Below the pieces are notes generated by a model. It worked only from the letters and a program-made list of their open reading frames with translations. It was not told the DNA's origin and searched no databases. Positions 1 through 7,791 of a DNA stretch of 10,356 nt are shown one piece after another. This stretch comes from Gammaproteobacteria bacterium (GTDB lineage: Bacteria > Pseudomonadota > Gammaproteobacteria > Pseudomonadales > Azotimanducaceae), in NCBI GenBank assembly GCA_009840715.1, contig VXNE01000695.1:1-10356 (forward strand). Reading direction: 5' to 3'. The position numbers and the translations under genes were made by a program. How positions within the stretch are numbered: position 1 is the first letter of the stretch; the number at the start of each line of letters is the position of its first letter.

Positions 1-84
1 TCTGTTTAAACCCCCCCCCCCCCCCCCGCCGCGCGCCGGCCCCGGCGCGCGCCCCCCCCCGGCGGGGGGGGGGTCGCCCCCCCC
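1..84. other. Low-complexity contig-end sequence, probably artefactual
   Basis: This stretch is dominated by single-base runs: 17 C at 11-27, 9 C at 52-60, 10 G at 64-73 and 11 C at 77-87. Between them lies a perfect 9-bp inverted repeat, GCGCGCCGG (31-39) and CCGGCGCGC (42-50), with a 2-base loop. The octamer GTTTAAAC, a PmeI recognition sequence, sits at 4-11. The minus-strand reading frame of the adjacent protease stays open through it, but encodes only Gly/Pro/Arg strings unlike the ordered Asp/Gly repeats just before. I read it as poor base calling or assembly junk at a contig end, possibly with cloning-linker sequence. A genuine GC-rich tract cannot be excluded. Confidence 0.7.
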
Positions 85-1548
85 CCCGTCCTGGTCGGCG
101 TCCTGCCACTCGGTCGCGTCGTACGGGAACGGATCGTCGGCGTCGGCGACTCCGTCACCGTCGTCGTCGGGGTCCGCGTTGTCTCCGATACCGTCGCCGT
201 CGAAATCTACCCACTCGGTCGGATCGTCGGGCACGGCGTCGGCCTCGTCGACGATGCCGTCGCCGGCCGCATCCGGAGCCGGCGCTCGACGGGCGGCCGC
301 CTGGAAACGCGCCAGGTCCAGGCTCCTCGCCGCGTGCGCACCCGCTGCCTGATCAATCGGCACGCCGCAGGGCACGCCGCCGCAGTCAGCCACCGGGTCG
401 GAGAACGCGCCGATCCGAGGGACGCCGTATGACATCACCGTCCCACGCCGCTTGGTGACATAACGTCCGCGGGACCATCGAAAGGCGCCATGCGCCTCGC
501 CCTGGCGGTCCGAGTGCACGAGTCCGAGGTTGTGTCCGAGTTCGTGGGCAGTACACAGGACGCTATGAGTCCCCCTGCAGACGGACCTGAGCACTCGCTC
601 TGCAGGCAACAGTCCCCGCTGCGCCGGGCCCCCTACATTCGCACATCCCCCCGCTCCGGGAGGGCAGCCCATCTCGGCCTGACCCATGTGGAACCGGAAG
701 GACAGGTCCGCTCCGTGCCGGTCGAGGAGTTCCGAGACCTCCTCCGGGTCGGGCGCGCCGGTATCGGTCAGCGCCACCTCGCTTGCCCCGACCATGCGAA
801 ACCGCAGGTTCGTACCACTGTCGCGGAAGACCGCGCTCGTCAACGCGATGACGTGGTGAATCTGCGTGTAGGGGTAGCCGTCGAGCGCCTCCTGGAAGCC
901 TGCGTTGTAGAGTGCGAGCAGGTCGATCGTGGACTCACCGGGGCGCGCCGCCGGATCCGTCGGGGGAGTGCCGGCCAACGCTTCGTTGACGTCGCCGACG
1001 CCGTCTCCGTCGGTGTCCGTGAGTATGTCGACGAACTCGATGACCTCGCCGTCCACGTCGCCCGTCGGCCAGAGCACCAACGTCTCGGCCCGATGCCACG
1101 CTCGCCAACGGACGGAACCCGCGTCCGTGACGGAGGCCGGCGCCTCCGCCGCCTCCTCCCACAGGAGCACGCCGATCGGTCGCCCCGCATCGCCCTGCCC
1201 ATGCGGGATGTCAATCCGCTGCCCTGATCGGACCGCTCCGGCGACAATCCGACCCAGGGACGGCCCCTCACTCGCGTGCGGACCAACCCGGCGCACCGGA
1301 TCCACTTCGGTGAGCCGCAGCTCGCCGCTCTCCGTCCCCCGGAAGCTGCGCACGCCAAACGTCAGCGCCAGCGTTCCGCCGTCGCCGTCGTCCCCTGCCG
1401 TCCACTCCGCATGGCAGGGACACTCGAACACGATGTCCCTGGGGTCGCCAGCGTGGGCCGTCGGGGCGAGCAAGGTGAGGAGGCCCGACCACAGCACTGC
1501 TTGTGAGCCTCGAAGCAGTACTACCAGGCCTTGAATCAGCCACTGCAT
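1..1548 (-). CDS. Secreted metzincin zinc metalloprotease (reprolysin-like) with type-3 calcium-binding repeats, C-terminus beyond the window edge
   Basis: The frame is open from ATG 1548 to the left edge with no stop; sequence is trustworthy to about position 85 (about 488 residues). Residues 1-34 look like a signal peptide, with a hydrophobic core ending in APTAHA before Gly-35. Residues 174-194 form a calcium-binding type-3 repeat (DTDGDGVGD). A catalytic domain follows from about 206 (STIDLLALYN). HELGHNLGLVH at 335-345 is the full metzincin HExxHxxGxxH motif: zinc ligands His335, His339 and His345, catalytic base Glu336. VMSYG gives the Met-turn at Met372, and six cysteines (295, 302, 324, 332, 389, 394) could form disulfides. 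More type-3 repeats start near 427. The predicted role is calcium-dependent extracellular proteolysis. ATG 1548 has no clear ribosome site; GTG 1497, with GAGG ten bases upstream, is an alternative start. It is divergent from the large CxxCH gene. Domain assignment is firm, substrate unknown. Confidence 0.9.
   Translation of the reverse strand, partial: MQWLIQGLVVLLRGSQAVLWSGLLTLLAPTAHAGDPRDIVFECPCHAEWTAGDDGDGGTLALTFGVRSFRGTESGELRLTEVDPVRRVGPHASEGPSLGRIVAGAVRSGQRIDIPHGQGDAGRPIGVLLWEEAAEAPASVTDAGSVRWRAWHRAETLVLWPTGDVDGEVIEFVDILTDTDGDGVGDVNEALAGTPPTDPAARPGESTIDLLALYNAGFQEALDGYPYTQIHHVIALTSAVFRDSGTNLRFRMVGASEVALTDTGAPDPEEVSELLDRHGADLSFRFHMGQAEMGCPPGAGGCANVGGPAQRGLLPAERVLRSVCRGTHSVLCTAHELGHNLGLVHSDRQGEAHGAFRWSRGRYVTKRRGTVMSYGVPRIGAFSDPVADCGGVPCGVPIDQAAGAHAARSLDLARFQAAARRAPAPDAAGDGIVDEADAVPDDPTEWVDFDGDGIGDNADPDDDGDGVADADDPFPYDATEWQDADQDGGGGDPPPAGGGRAPGPARGGGGGGGLNR
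85..270 (-). repeat. Type-3 (thrombospondin-like) Asp/Gly repeats at the protease C-terminus
   Basis: On the minus strand this segment encodes an acidic repeat with a period of about 35 residues. D-P-T-E-W and D-A-T-E-W mark two units, each followed by D-x-D-x-D-G type loops such as DFDGDGIGDNAD and DDDGDGVADADD. Such loops bind calcium and often act as stalks on secreted proteins. On the plus strand the same DNA appears as a GTC-rich tract, which is coding and not a simple satellite. Confidence 0.85.
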
Positions 1549-1612
1549 GGGCCGAGCGTAGCCGCCACCCCAACGCGGGTCCAGACAATGAGCAAGTACC
1601 GGCCCGTTGCCT

Positions 1613-1642
1613 TTGGCCGCTCGCATCGACTTGTGCTAGAAA
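1613..1642 (+). promoter_or_regulatory. Candidate sigma-70-like promoter for the 1661 gene
   Basis: TTGGCC at 1613-1618 (four of six matches to TTGACA) is separated by 18 bp from TAGAAA at 1637-1642 (four of six matches to TATAAT), which is preceded by TG as in an extended -10. Transcription would start near 1649, leaving a very short leader that begins at the ribosome site. The matches are partial and the leader unusually short, so this is only a candidate. Confidence 0.25.
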
Positions 1643-1648
1643 AAATGC

Positions 1649-1658
1649 GGAGGAAGGA
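1649..1658 (+). promoter_or_regulatory. Strong ribosome binding site for the 1661 gene
   Basis: GGAGGAAGGA ends two bases before ATG 1661, with the GGAGG core seven bases upstream. It is one of the best Shine-Dalgarno matches in the window and fixes the start, which also opens directly into a signal peptide. Confidence 0.8.
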
Positions 1659-1660
1659 CC

Positions 1661-4600
1661 ATGTCGGCCTGTTCGCGACTGTTGTGCCTGCCATTGGCAC
1701 TGTGCGTTGGGATCACGTCCCCAGCGGCGCAGGCCGACCCCGACCAAGTCCCCAGCGAACAGATGCCAGCCTTGGCGGCGCTCCAGGCGCAGGACGCTCA
1801 CCGCGCGCTCATGGACCGTCTGCGCTGGGAGTCCGATCGGCGCCGGGCAGAGGCGCACGCACGCATGCCGGACACGATGTACGCGTCGACGCCGAGCCGC
1901 GCGGCGGTGGAACTGAGTTGTCCGGTGCCGCGGCACGACGACACGCGCCGCGCGCTCCAGGGGCTCACGTGGGCCGACGATCTCCTCGATACCCCGTTGC
2001 CGAGCCTGGACACGCTGGCGTCACGGGATGGCGGGACGTTTGAGTCTGCGCGACTCGACGGAGTGTTCGGGTCATTCGGCGCCGACAACGATGTCGCGAC
2101 CGCGATGACACCCGACGGCTGGTCGCCGGCGTTTGCGAGCAGCAATTCGACTGCGGGGGAGCACCTGGTCCCGCTCTTCCCATCGGCGTCGGATGCCGCC
2201 CTGCAAGGCTTCGTCCGGGTGATCAATCACTCCGGGGAATCCGGCGAAGTGCGGGTGGCCCCGGTCGACGACACCGGGGTGTCGTACGGTCCGTTGACGT
2301 TGTCGCTCAACGGCCATCAGACCGTGCATTTCAACTCGGACGACCTGGAGGCCGGCAACCCCGGCAAGGGCCTGACGGGCAGCACGGGTGCCGGGCAAGG
2401 CGACTGGCGCCTGGAACTGACCAGCGAGCTGGATATCGAAGTCCTGTCCTACATCCGTACGACAGACGGCTTCCTGACGGCGATGCACGACGTGGCGCCG
2501 GTGGCGGAAGGCGCGCACCGCATCGCGATCTTCAACCCCGGGAGCAATACGGCACAGGTGAGCCGGCTGCGGCTGATCAACGCCGGGGAGGAAGCGGCGC
2601 AGGTCACCATCGAGGGCACGGACGACCGCGGCATGGCACCGGGCACCCGGGTGGAGGTGACCGTCGCGGCGGGCGCGTCCCACACACTGACGGCGGCGGA
2701 ACTGGAATCGGGTGGCACCGGGCTGACTGGCGCAATCGGCGACGGCGCCGGGAAGTGGCGCCTGACGGTGAACTCCCAAGGATCCATCCATGCGCTGAGT
2801 CTCCTGTCGAGTCCCACGGGTCACCTGACGAACCTGTCGACGACGCCAGCGAACGAGACGGACGGGGTGCACGAGGTATCGCTCTTTCCGTCGGCGTCGG
2901 ACGCTTCCGGCCGGCAGGGGTTCGTGCGTGTGATCAACCATGGGGAGGCTACGGCGGACATTACGATCACGCCGCGCGACGAGACGGCGTGGGGGTACGA
3001 CCCGCTGACGCTGACCTTGGCGGGCGGCCAGGTGGCGCACTTCAACTCGGAGGACCTCGAGCAGGGCAACGCCGGCAAGGGTCTGACCGGGAGTACGGGG
3101 GCCGGAGAAGGAGACTGGCGCCTGGCCCTGTCGAGCGACGCCGACATCGAGGTGCTGGCCTACATCCGCACGACGGACGGGTTCCTCACGGCGATGCACG
3201 ACGTGGCGCCGGTGTCGGACACGCGGCACCGGGTGGCGATCTTCAACCCGGGCAGCAACACGGCGCAGGTGAGCCGCCTGCGACTGGTCAACGGCGGCGG
3301 GCAGCCAGCCGCGGTGACCATCACGGGCACGGACGACCGCGGCGCGTCACCCGGCACTGACATCCAACTAACCGTGCCGGCTGGCGAGACCCGCACGTAC
3401 ACCGCACAGGAGCTGGAGTCCGGCGCCGGCGGGTTCGAAGGCGCCTTGGGCGACGGCGCGGGCAAATGGCGCCTCGCGGTCACCTCCGATCAGCCGATCC
3501 GGGTGCTGAGCCTGCTCTCGAGTCCGACCGGCCACCTGACGAACCTGTCGACGGCGCCGGGCCGCGCCACGGGCGCCGCGACGGCGGAGGAGGTGTTCGC
3601 GACGCTGATCTCGCCGATCGTGCAGTCGCAGTGCGTGAACTGCCACGTGGAAGGCGGCGTGTCCGGGAACACGCGGCTCGTGTTCGTGACGAGCGCTGAC
3701 GCGGATCACCTGGCGAAGAACTTCTCGGTGTTCGAGACGGTCGTTGCGGAGGTGGAGGACGGCGCGGACTACATCCTGAACAAGGTCCAGGGAGTGAGTC
3801 ATGGCGGCGGCGTCCAGTTGGCGGCAGGCAGCGACGGGTTTTCGCGCATGGAGCGGTTCCTGCGGCTCCTCGAAGGAGAGGAAGTCGATGCGACGGCCGT
3901 CACGCCTGCCAACCTGTTCGAGGGCGTGCGGCTGGAGTCGTGGTCCAGCACGCTGCGGCGGGCGGCGATCGTGTTCGCCGGGCGCAACCCGACGGAGGAG
4001 GAGTACGCGTCGATCCGCGGGGCGAGCGCCAACGAGTTTCGGGCCGCCATCCGCGGTCTCATGGAGGGGCCGGAGTTCCACGAGTTCCTGATCCGGGGGA
4101 GCAACGACCGGCTGTTGACGGATCGGGAAAGAACGCTGATCGGCAACTTCCTCAACTCTCCGTTCGTCGCGTACGTGACCGAACGTCACCGCCTCGCCAC
4201 GCTGGACGGCGACCGTTTCGGTGAGAGCGGGCAGCGCTGGGAGACGGCGGTGCAATACGGTGCCCGACGTGCGCCCCTGGAACTCCTCGCCCATGTGGCC
4301 GAGAACGACCTGCCCTACACCGATGTCCTGCTCGCGGACTACATCATGGCCAACCCACAGTCGGCGCACGCCTACGGTGCATCGACGGAGTTCGGGGACT
4401 CGGAGGATCCCCACGACTTCCGGCCTTCCAAGATTGAGCAGTACTACCGGAACTGCCGGGGGCGCGTGGACGAGTGGACCGATCTGGGGGCTGTCGTCGT
4501 CGATCCCGGTCCGTGCCAGACCGTCTTCCCGCATTCCGGGATCCTGAACACCAAGGCGTTCCTGCAGCGCTATCCGACCACCGCCACGAACCGTAACCGG

Positions 4601-6460
4601 GCCCGATCGCGTTGGACCTACTACCACTTCCTCGGAGTCGACGTGGAGCGATCGGCGGCGCGGACGACCGATCCTGACGCGTTGGCGGACACGGACAACC
4701 CCACGTTGCGAAATCCGGCGTGCACCGTCTGTCACACCGTCCTCGATCCGGTCGCGGCGAGCTACCGCGACTACGGCAACGAGGGGCGTTACCTGGACAG
4801 CTACGGGGGAATGGACGCTTTGGACGACACCTACAAGCGAGACGCCCCTGTTCGACTCGACGTATCCGCAACCTCGTGGGAGGGCCGGGAAGTCGTCGGC
4901 TTCATCAGCGGCGTCGTCGACGCAGGCACGCGGAACATCCTGCTCAAGAGCGTGATGGTGACGGACAACAGCGGTCGGTACTTCGGCCCGATCGTCCTGG
5001 ACCGCCTCACCTTGAGAGGGATCGATCACGAGTGGGAACAGGTCTACGAGCTGGAGGAGATGGCAGGCTACGAGCAGGCCTGTGGAGATGCCCGCCATTA
5101 CGTGAACGGCGAACCGGTAGCGGCACGGGTGGGAAGTACCGGTTGCGTGGCGCGAGTGGAGATTCCGCGGGACGCGAAGTACGAGGTCGTCCTGGACGCG
5201 TACTACACGCCCGAGAGAAACGTGTGCCCGCTTACCAGCAACGACTGCGTCACCGGGGAGGGCGGGCCGCCCGCACAACTCGGCGTCAACATCGAGCACT
5301 TCTACAGGGACGGCGACCGGTGGTATCGAGGCATGCTCGGAGCGGGCCTCGGCGCCGCCCGCAGTCCCGACGATGGGGACAGTCTCCACTGGCTGGCCCG
5401 GAGAATGGCGGAAGACAGCCGCTTCTCGGTGTCCACCGTGGAGTTCTGGTGGCCCGCCGTGATGGGCCGAGAAGTCCTCGAGCCCCCGGAGGACGAGGAG
5501 GACGCGGGCTTCGACGCGCTCCTGATCGCCGCCGGTGCGCAAAGCGCCGAGGTCGGACGGTTGAGCGCCGGCTTCCGGCGCGGCTTCCGCGGACGCTCCC
5601 CGTACAACCTGAAGGACCTGCTGGTGGAGATGGTCCTTTCGAAGTGGTTTCGGGCGGAGTCGGCGGCCGAGCCGGGCGCGCTACGGGAGGCGGCCCTGGC
5701 GGGGACCGGGGCCAGACGCCTCCTGACGCCGGAAGAACTCGCGCGCAAGACCGAGGCGCTGACGGGGTATCGCTGGGGGAGACGTGTGAACGACGGGCCC
5801 ACCGTGCCCCCCGACGAGGTCGTGACTGACGCGCTGACGAGCACGTACCGTCTCCTGTACGGCGGCATCGACTCGGAGGCCGTGACCGAACGGGCGGGGG
5901 ACGTCACGTCCGTCATGCTCGCCGTGGCCGAGACCCACGCCGTCGAGGCGAGCTGCCCGATCGTGCTGCGGGAGTTCTATCTGCTGGAGGACGATGAACG
6001 GCGGCTGTTCCCGGACATCGACGTGACCCTGTCGCCAGCGACCGACGAAGGCGCCGATGCCATAAGGCGCAAGCTGGCGGACCTGCACGCGACGCTGATG
6101 GGCGTCCGGGTGGACGTGGAGTCCGAAGACGTCCGGGCGGCCTGGGACCTCTTCGTGGACGTGTGGAACAGGCACGACTACATCGCTTCCCGGGGCTTTC
6201 TGTACGATCGCCAATGTGCCTGGTGGGCGGACATCCGGTATTTCGACGGGATTCTCGAGGACGCAGCGGGGCTGCAGACAATCACTTACACCGACCAGAA
6301 CGGGGAAGAACGCGAGTACCAGGCCTATCGCTTCGACTCCGAGCTGGTGAACGAGTTTCTCTACCAGGAGGTAGCACCGCTAGACCCGGACGGGATCGCC
6401 GCGGCGTGGGTGGCCGTACTCGCGTTCCTGATGAGCGACTACCGCTACCTCTACCTGTGA
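1661..6460 (+). CDS. Exported 1599-residue ABAB-module protein with two CxxCH haem motifs and a DUF1588/DUF1592-like C-terminal region
   Basis: The start is fixed by GGAGGAAGGA just upstream and by a signal peptide (residues 1-26, ending in PAAQA). Residues 27-167 match nothing I recognise. Residues 168-633 hold four modules of about 110 residues in A-B-A-B order, probably beta-rich. Residues 640-750 form a small haem-c domain with C658-V-N-C661-H662. The rest resembles planctomycete-type DUF1588/DUF1592 cytochromes: HSGILNTKAFLQRYPTT, then a family-like CxxCH at C1021-T-V-C1024-H1025 followed by L-D-P-V. The usual Met of the family's CHxxMDP motif is Leu here. The gene is coupled to the DUF1501 gene by a stop that overlaps a possible GTG start. 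Known pairs of this type are exported and of unknown function, so I assign a multi-domain periplasmic or surface haem protein and no reaction. Exact DUF boundaries are uncertain; the modules and haem motifs are directly visible. Confidence 0.93.
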   Translation: MSACSRLLCLPLALCVGITSPAAQADPDQVPSEQMPALAALQAQDAHRALMDRLRWESDRRRAEAHARMPDTMYASTPSRAAVELSCPVPRHDDTRRALQGLTWADDLLDTPLPSLDTLASRDGGTFESARLDGVFGSFGADNDVATAMTPDGWSPAFASSNSTAGEHLVPLFPSASDAALQGFVRVINHSGESGEVRVAPVDDTGVSYGPLTLSLNGHQTVHFNSDDLEAGNPGKGLTGSTGAGQGDWRLELTSELDIEVLSYIRTTDGFLTAMHDVAPVAEGAHRIAIFNPGSNTAQVSRLRLINAGEEAAQVTIEGTDDRGMAPGTRVEVTVAAGASHTLTAAELESGGTGLTGAIGDGAGKWRLTVNSQGSIHALSLLSSPTGHLTNLSTTPANETDGVHEVSLFPSASDASGRQGFVRVINHGEATADITITPRDETAWGYDPLTLTLAGGQVAHFNSEDLEQGNAGKGLTGSTGAGEGDWRLALSSDADIEVLAYIRTTDGFLTAMHDVAPVSDTRHRVAIFNPGSNTAQVSRLRLVNGGGQPAAVTITGTDDRGASPGTDIQLTVPAGETRTYTAQELESGAGGFEGALGDGAGKWRLAVTSDQPIRVLSLLSSPTGHLTNLSTAPGRATGAATAEEVFATLISPIVQSQCVNCHVEGGVSGNTRLVFVTSADADHLAKNFSVFETVVAEVEDGADYILNKVQGVSHGGGVQLAAGSDGFSRMERFLRLLEGEEVDATAVTPANLFEGVRLESWSSTLRRAAIVFAGRNPTEEEYASIRGASANEFRAAIRGLMEGPEFHEFLIRGSNDRLLTDRERTLIGNFLNSPFVAYVTERHRLATLDGDRFGESGQRWETAVQYGARRAPLELLAHVAENDLPYTDVLLADYIMANPQSAHAYGASTEFGDSEDPHDFRPSKIEQYYRNCRGRVDEWTDLGAVVVDPGPCQTVFPHSGILNTKAFLQRYPTTATNRNRARSRWTYYHFLGVDVERSAARTTDPDALADTDNPTLRNPACTVCHTVLDPVAASYRDYGNEGRYLDSYGGMDALDDTYKRDAPVRLDVSATSWEGREVVGFISGVVDAGTRNILLKSVMVTDNSGRYFGPIVLDRLTLRGIDHEWEQVYELEEMAGYEQACGDARHYVNGEPVAARVGSTGCVARVEIPRDAKYEVVLDAYYTPERNVCPLTSNDCVTGEGGPPAQLGVNIEHFYRDGDRWYRGMLGAGLGAARSPDDGDSLHWLARRMAEDSRFSVSTVEFWWPAVMGREVLEPPEDEEDAGFDALLIAAGAQSAEVGRLSAGFRRGFRGRSPYNLKDLLVEMVLSKWFRAESAAEPGALREAALAGTGARRLLTPEELARKTEALTGYRWGRRVNDGPTVPPDEVVTDALTSTYRLLYGGIDSEAVTERAGDVTSVMLAVAETHAVEASCPIVLREFYLLEDDERRLFPDIDVTLSPATDEGADAIRRKLADLHATLMGVRVDVESEDVRAAWDLFVDVWNRHDYIASRGFLYDRQCAWWADIRYFDGILEDAAGLQTITYTDQNGEEREYQAYRFDSELVNEFLYQEVAPLDPDGIAAAWVAVLAFLMSDYRYLYL
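2162..3559 (+). repeat. ABAB tandem protein modules, first copy
   Basis: A1 begins at residue 168 (HLVPLFPSASD), B1 at 286 (HRIAIFNPGSN), A2 at 404 (HEVSLFPSASD) and B2 at 523 (HRVAIFNPGSN). The AB unit repeats every 236-237 residues. Hallmarks of A are GFVRVINH, HFNS-DLE, KGLTGSTGAG-GDWRL and YIRTTDGFLTAMHD. Hallmarks of B are IFNPGSNTAQVSRLRL, GTDDRG, ELESG, GDGAGKWRL and LLSSPTGHLTNLS. A and B share a plan (FxxASD/FNPGSN, then G-DWRL/AGKWRL, then I-VLSxI/LSLLSSPTG), so both probably come from one ancestral domain. Confidence 0.9.
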
Positions 6461-6480
6461 CGAACGCGGAGATGAGCGTG
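6457..6480 (+). promoter_or_regulatory. Translational coupling and start-site choices for the DUF1501 gene
   Basis: The upstream gene stops at TGA 6458-6460, and GTG 6457-6459 overlaps it in the DUF1501 frame. Two further in-frame starts follow: ATG 6472 and GTG 6478. GGAG at 6468-6471 abuts ATG 6472 but sits six bases before GTG 6478, which is ideal spacing. All three starts keep the Tat motif intact. Re-initiation after termination is likely. Confidence 0.6.
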
Positions 6481-7785
6481 ATCGGACGACGAGACCTGCT
6501 GAAAGGCGCGCTCGTGGGCGGCTGCCTGTCGGTGCTTGGCCTCCGGGCGCCGCTGGTACAGGCCCAGGACTATCGCGGCAAGCTGTTCGTCCTGGTCCAG
6601 GCAGACGGCGCCTGGGATCCGACGTCGTTCTGCGATCCCAAGACCAACACGCCCGGCGAGCCGGTCATCAATCACTGGGCGGAACAGGATGAGACGCGGG
6701 TGGCCGGCAACATTCCGTACGCGCCCTTTGCCGACAACCAGGCGTTCTTCGAGAAGCATCACGACAAGATGCTGGTGATCAACGGGGTGGACTTCCAGAC
6801 GAACTCCCACACGACCGGGATCGTCCACGCCTGGAGCGGCCGGACCGGGCGCGGGTTCCCCAGCCTGACCGCGCTCCTCGCGGCTCATTTCGCCCCGGGT
6901 CTTGCGGTGCCGTACCTGACGTTCGGAGGGTTCGCCGACACGGGCGGCGTCACGCGCTACACCCGCATGTCGAACCCCGACGCCTTTCGCAACGTGGCCC
7001 GCCCGGACCAGCGAGTAGTCTCGGACGTCTCAGGCCCCAATCCCCCTTACCTGCACGCGGAAGACTGGTCGAACCTGCGGGCGCGGGCCAGGGACCGGGC
7101 CAACCGGCTGGCGAGCGTTCCCGGACTGCTCCCCGACGAGGCGCGAAACCGGCGCTTCCTGGCGAGCTCGCTGGCCAGCGCGGACGGGCTTCAGGCCTTT
7201 GCAGACGCCGTGCCGGACAGCGGGTTCGCAGAACGTGAACAGTTACCAGCGGGCAACCTCACCTTCTGGAGCACGCTGCGACGGGACGCCGAGATCGCCA
7301 TCCTCGCGTTCCGCACCGGGGTGGCCGTAAGCGCGGACCTGTGGCTCGGCGGTTTCGACTCGCATGCCGACAACGACGTTCGCCAGGAGGTCCTGTTGAC
7401 CAACCTGACCCAGAGCGTGGACTACCTTTGGGACTACGCGGAGGAGCAGGGCCTCGCGGACCGCCTGGTCGTCGTGCTCGGTTCGGACTTCGGGCGGACG
7501 AACTTCTACAACGCGGACGAAGGCAAGGACCACTGGCCGATCGGCAGTTACGTCATCATGGAGAAGCATCAGTCCTGGACGAACCGGGTCGTGGGGGAGA
7601 CGGATGGCCTGCACTTCGCGCAGCGCATCAACCCGCGAACGCTCGAGCGTGACGATGCGAACGGCACGATCATCTACCCGAAACACGTCCACAAGGCGTT
7701 GCGAAGGTACCTCGGCGTCGAGAACTCGCCGGGTGCACGGCGCTTTCCGTTCAACAACACCGAGGACTTCCGGTTCTTCGCGTGA
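6472..7785 (+). CDS. Tat-exported DUF1501 family protein
   Basis: The protein has 437 residues from ATG 6472. The N-terminus reads GRRDLLKG (Arg6-Arg7), a twin-arginine signal followed by a hydrophobic stretch ending in APLVQAQ. It is therefore probably exported folded. Family-like motifs are GAWDPT (46-51), GGFDSHADN (293-301), SDFGRT (338-343) and DHWP (353-356), matching the DUF1501 pattern of a late S-E/D-F-G-R-T followed by G-x-D-H-W-P. DUF1501 is related to the alkaline phosphatase/sulfatase fold, but no catalytic activity is established and I see no formylglycine-type C/S-x-P-x-R motif. It lies immediately after, and is coupled to, the two-haem ABAB gene, consistent with the recurrent pairing of DUF1501 proteins with large CxxCH proteins. 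The start may instead be GTG 6478 or GTG 6457. Family assignment is firm; the function is unknown. Confidence 0.93.
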   Translation: MSVIGRRDLLKGALVGGCLSVLGLRAPLVQAQDYRGKLFVLVQADGAWDPTSFCDPKTNTPGEPVINHWAEQDETRVAGNIPYAPFADNQAFFEKHHDKMLVINGVDFQTNSHTTGIVHAWSGRTGRGFPSLTALLAAHFAPGLAVPYLTFGGFADTGGVTRYTRMSNPDAFRNVARPDQRVVSDVSGPNPPYLHAEDWSNLRARARDRANRLASVPGLLPDEARNRRFLASSLASADGLQAFADAVPDSGFAEREQLPAGNLTFWSTLRRDAEIAILAFRTGVAVSADLWLGGFDSHADNDVRQEVLLTNLTQSVDYLWDYAEEQGLADRLVVVLGSDFGRTNFYNADEGKDHWPIGSYVIMEKHQSWTNRVVGETDGLHFAQRINPRTLERDDANGTIIYPKHVHKALRRYLGVENSPGARRFPFNNTEDFRFFA

Positions 7786-7791
7786 GCGCGA

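Larger units (their letters stand above)
1549..1660. promoter_or_regulatory. Divergent intergenic region between the metalloprotease and the large CxxCH gene
   Basis: This 112-bp gap must carry the promoters or leader for both divergent genes. A weak hairpin, CGGCC (1600-1604) pairing with GGCCG (1615-1619) across a 10-base loop, lies in the middle. The sequence is richer in A/T near 1631-1646 than its surroundings. I see no convincing operator palindrome and no clear promoter for the minus-strand gene. Confidence 0.5.

Noticed and set aside
85..270. GTC/GTCG-rich tract that could be taken for a microsatellite or a CRISPR-like array
   Set aside because: There are no fixed repeats with unique spacers. 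It encodes ordered Asp/Gly calcium-binding repeats on the minus strand.
490..1227. A 245-codon plus-strand open frame, and a 172-codon minus frame at 840-1358
   Set aside because: Both lie in other frames of the metalloprotease, whose zinc motif and Met-turn identify the true coding frame.
1661..1735. Signal peptide of the large CxxCH protein as a lipoprotein signal (LALC)
   Set aside because: The residue before Cys is Leu, not Gly, Ala or Ser, and a good signal peptidase I site (AQA before Asp) follows.
2162..3559. Near-repeated DNA in the ABAB region as a possible mobile element
   Set aside because: There are no terminal inverted repeats, target duplications or transposase. The repetition follows protein modules and differs mainly at silent sites.
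3368..5542. A 724-codon open frame on the minus strand, opposite the large CxxCH gene
   Set aside because: It is a shadow of a GC-rich gene. The product is rich in Arg, Val and His with no domain, while the plus frame has a signal peptide, repeats, haem motifs and a strong ribosome site.
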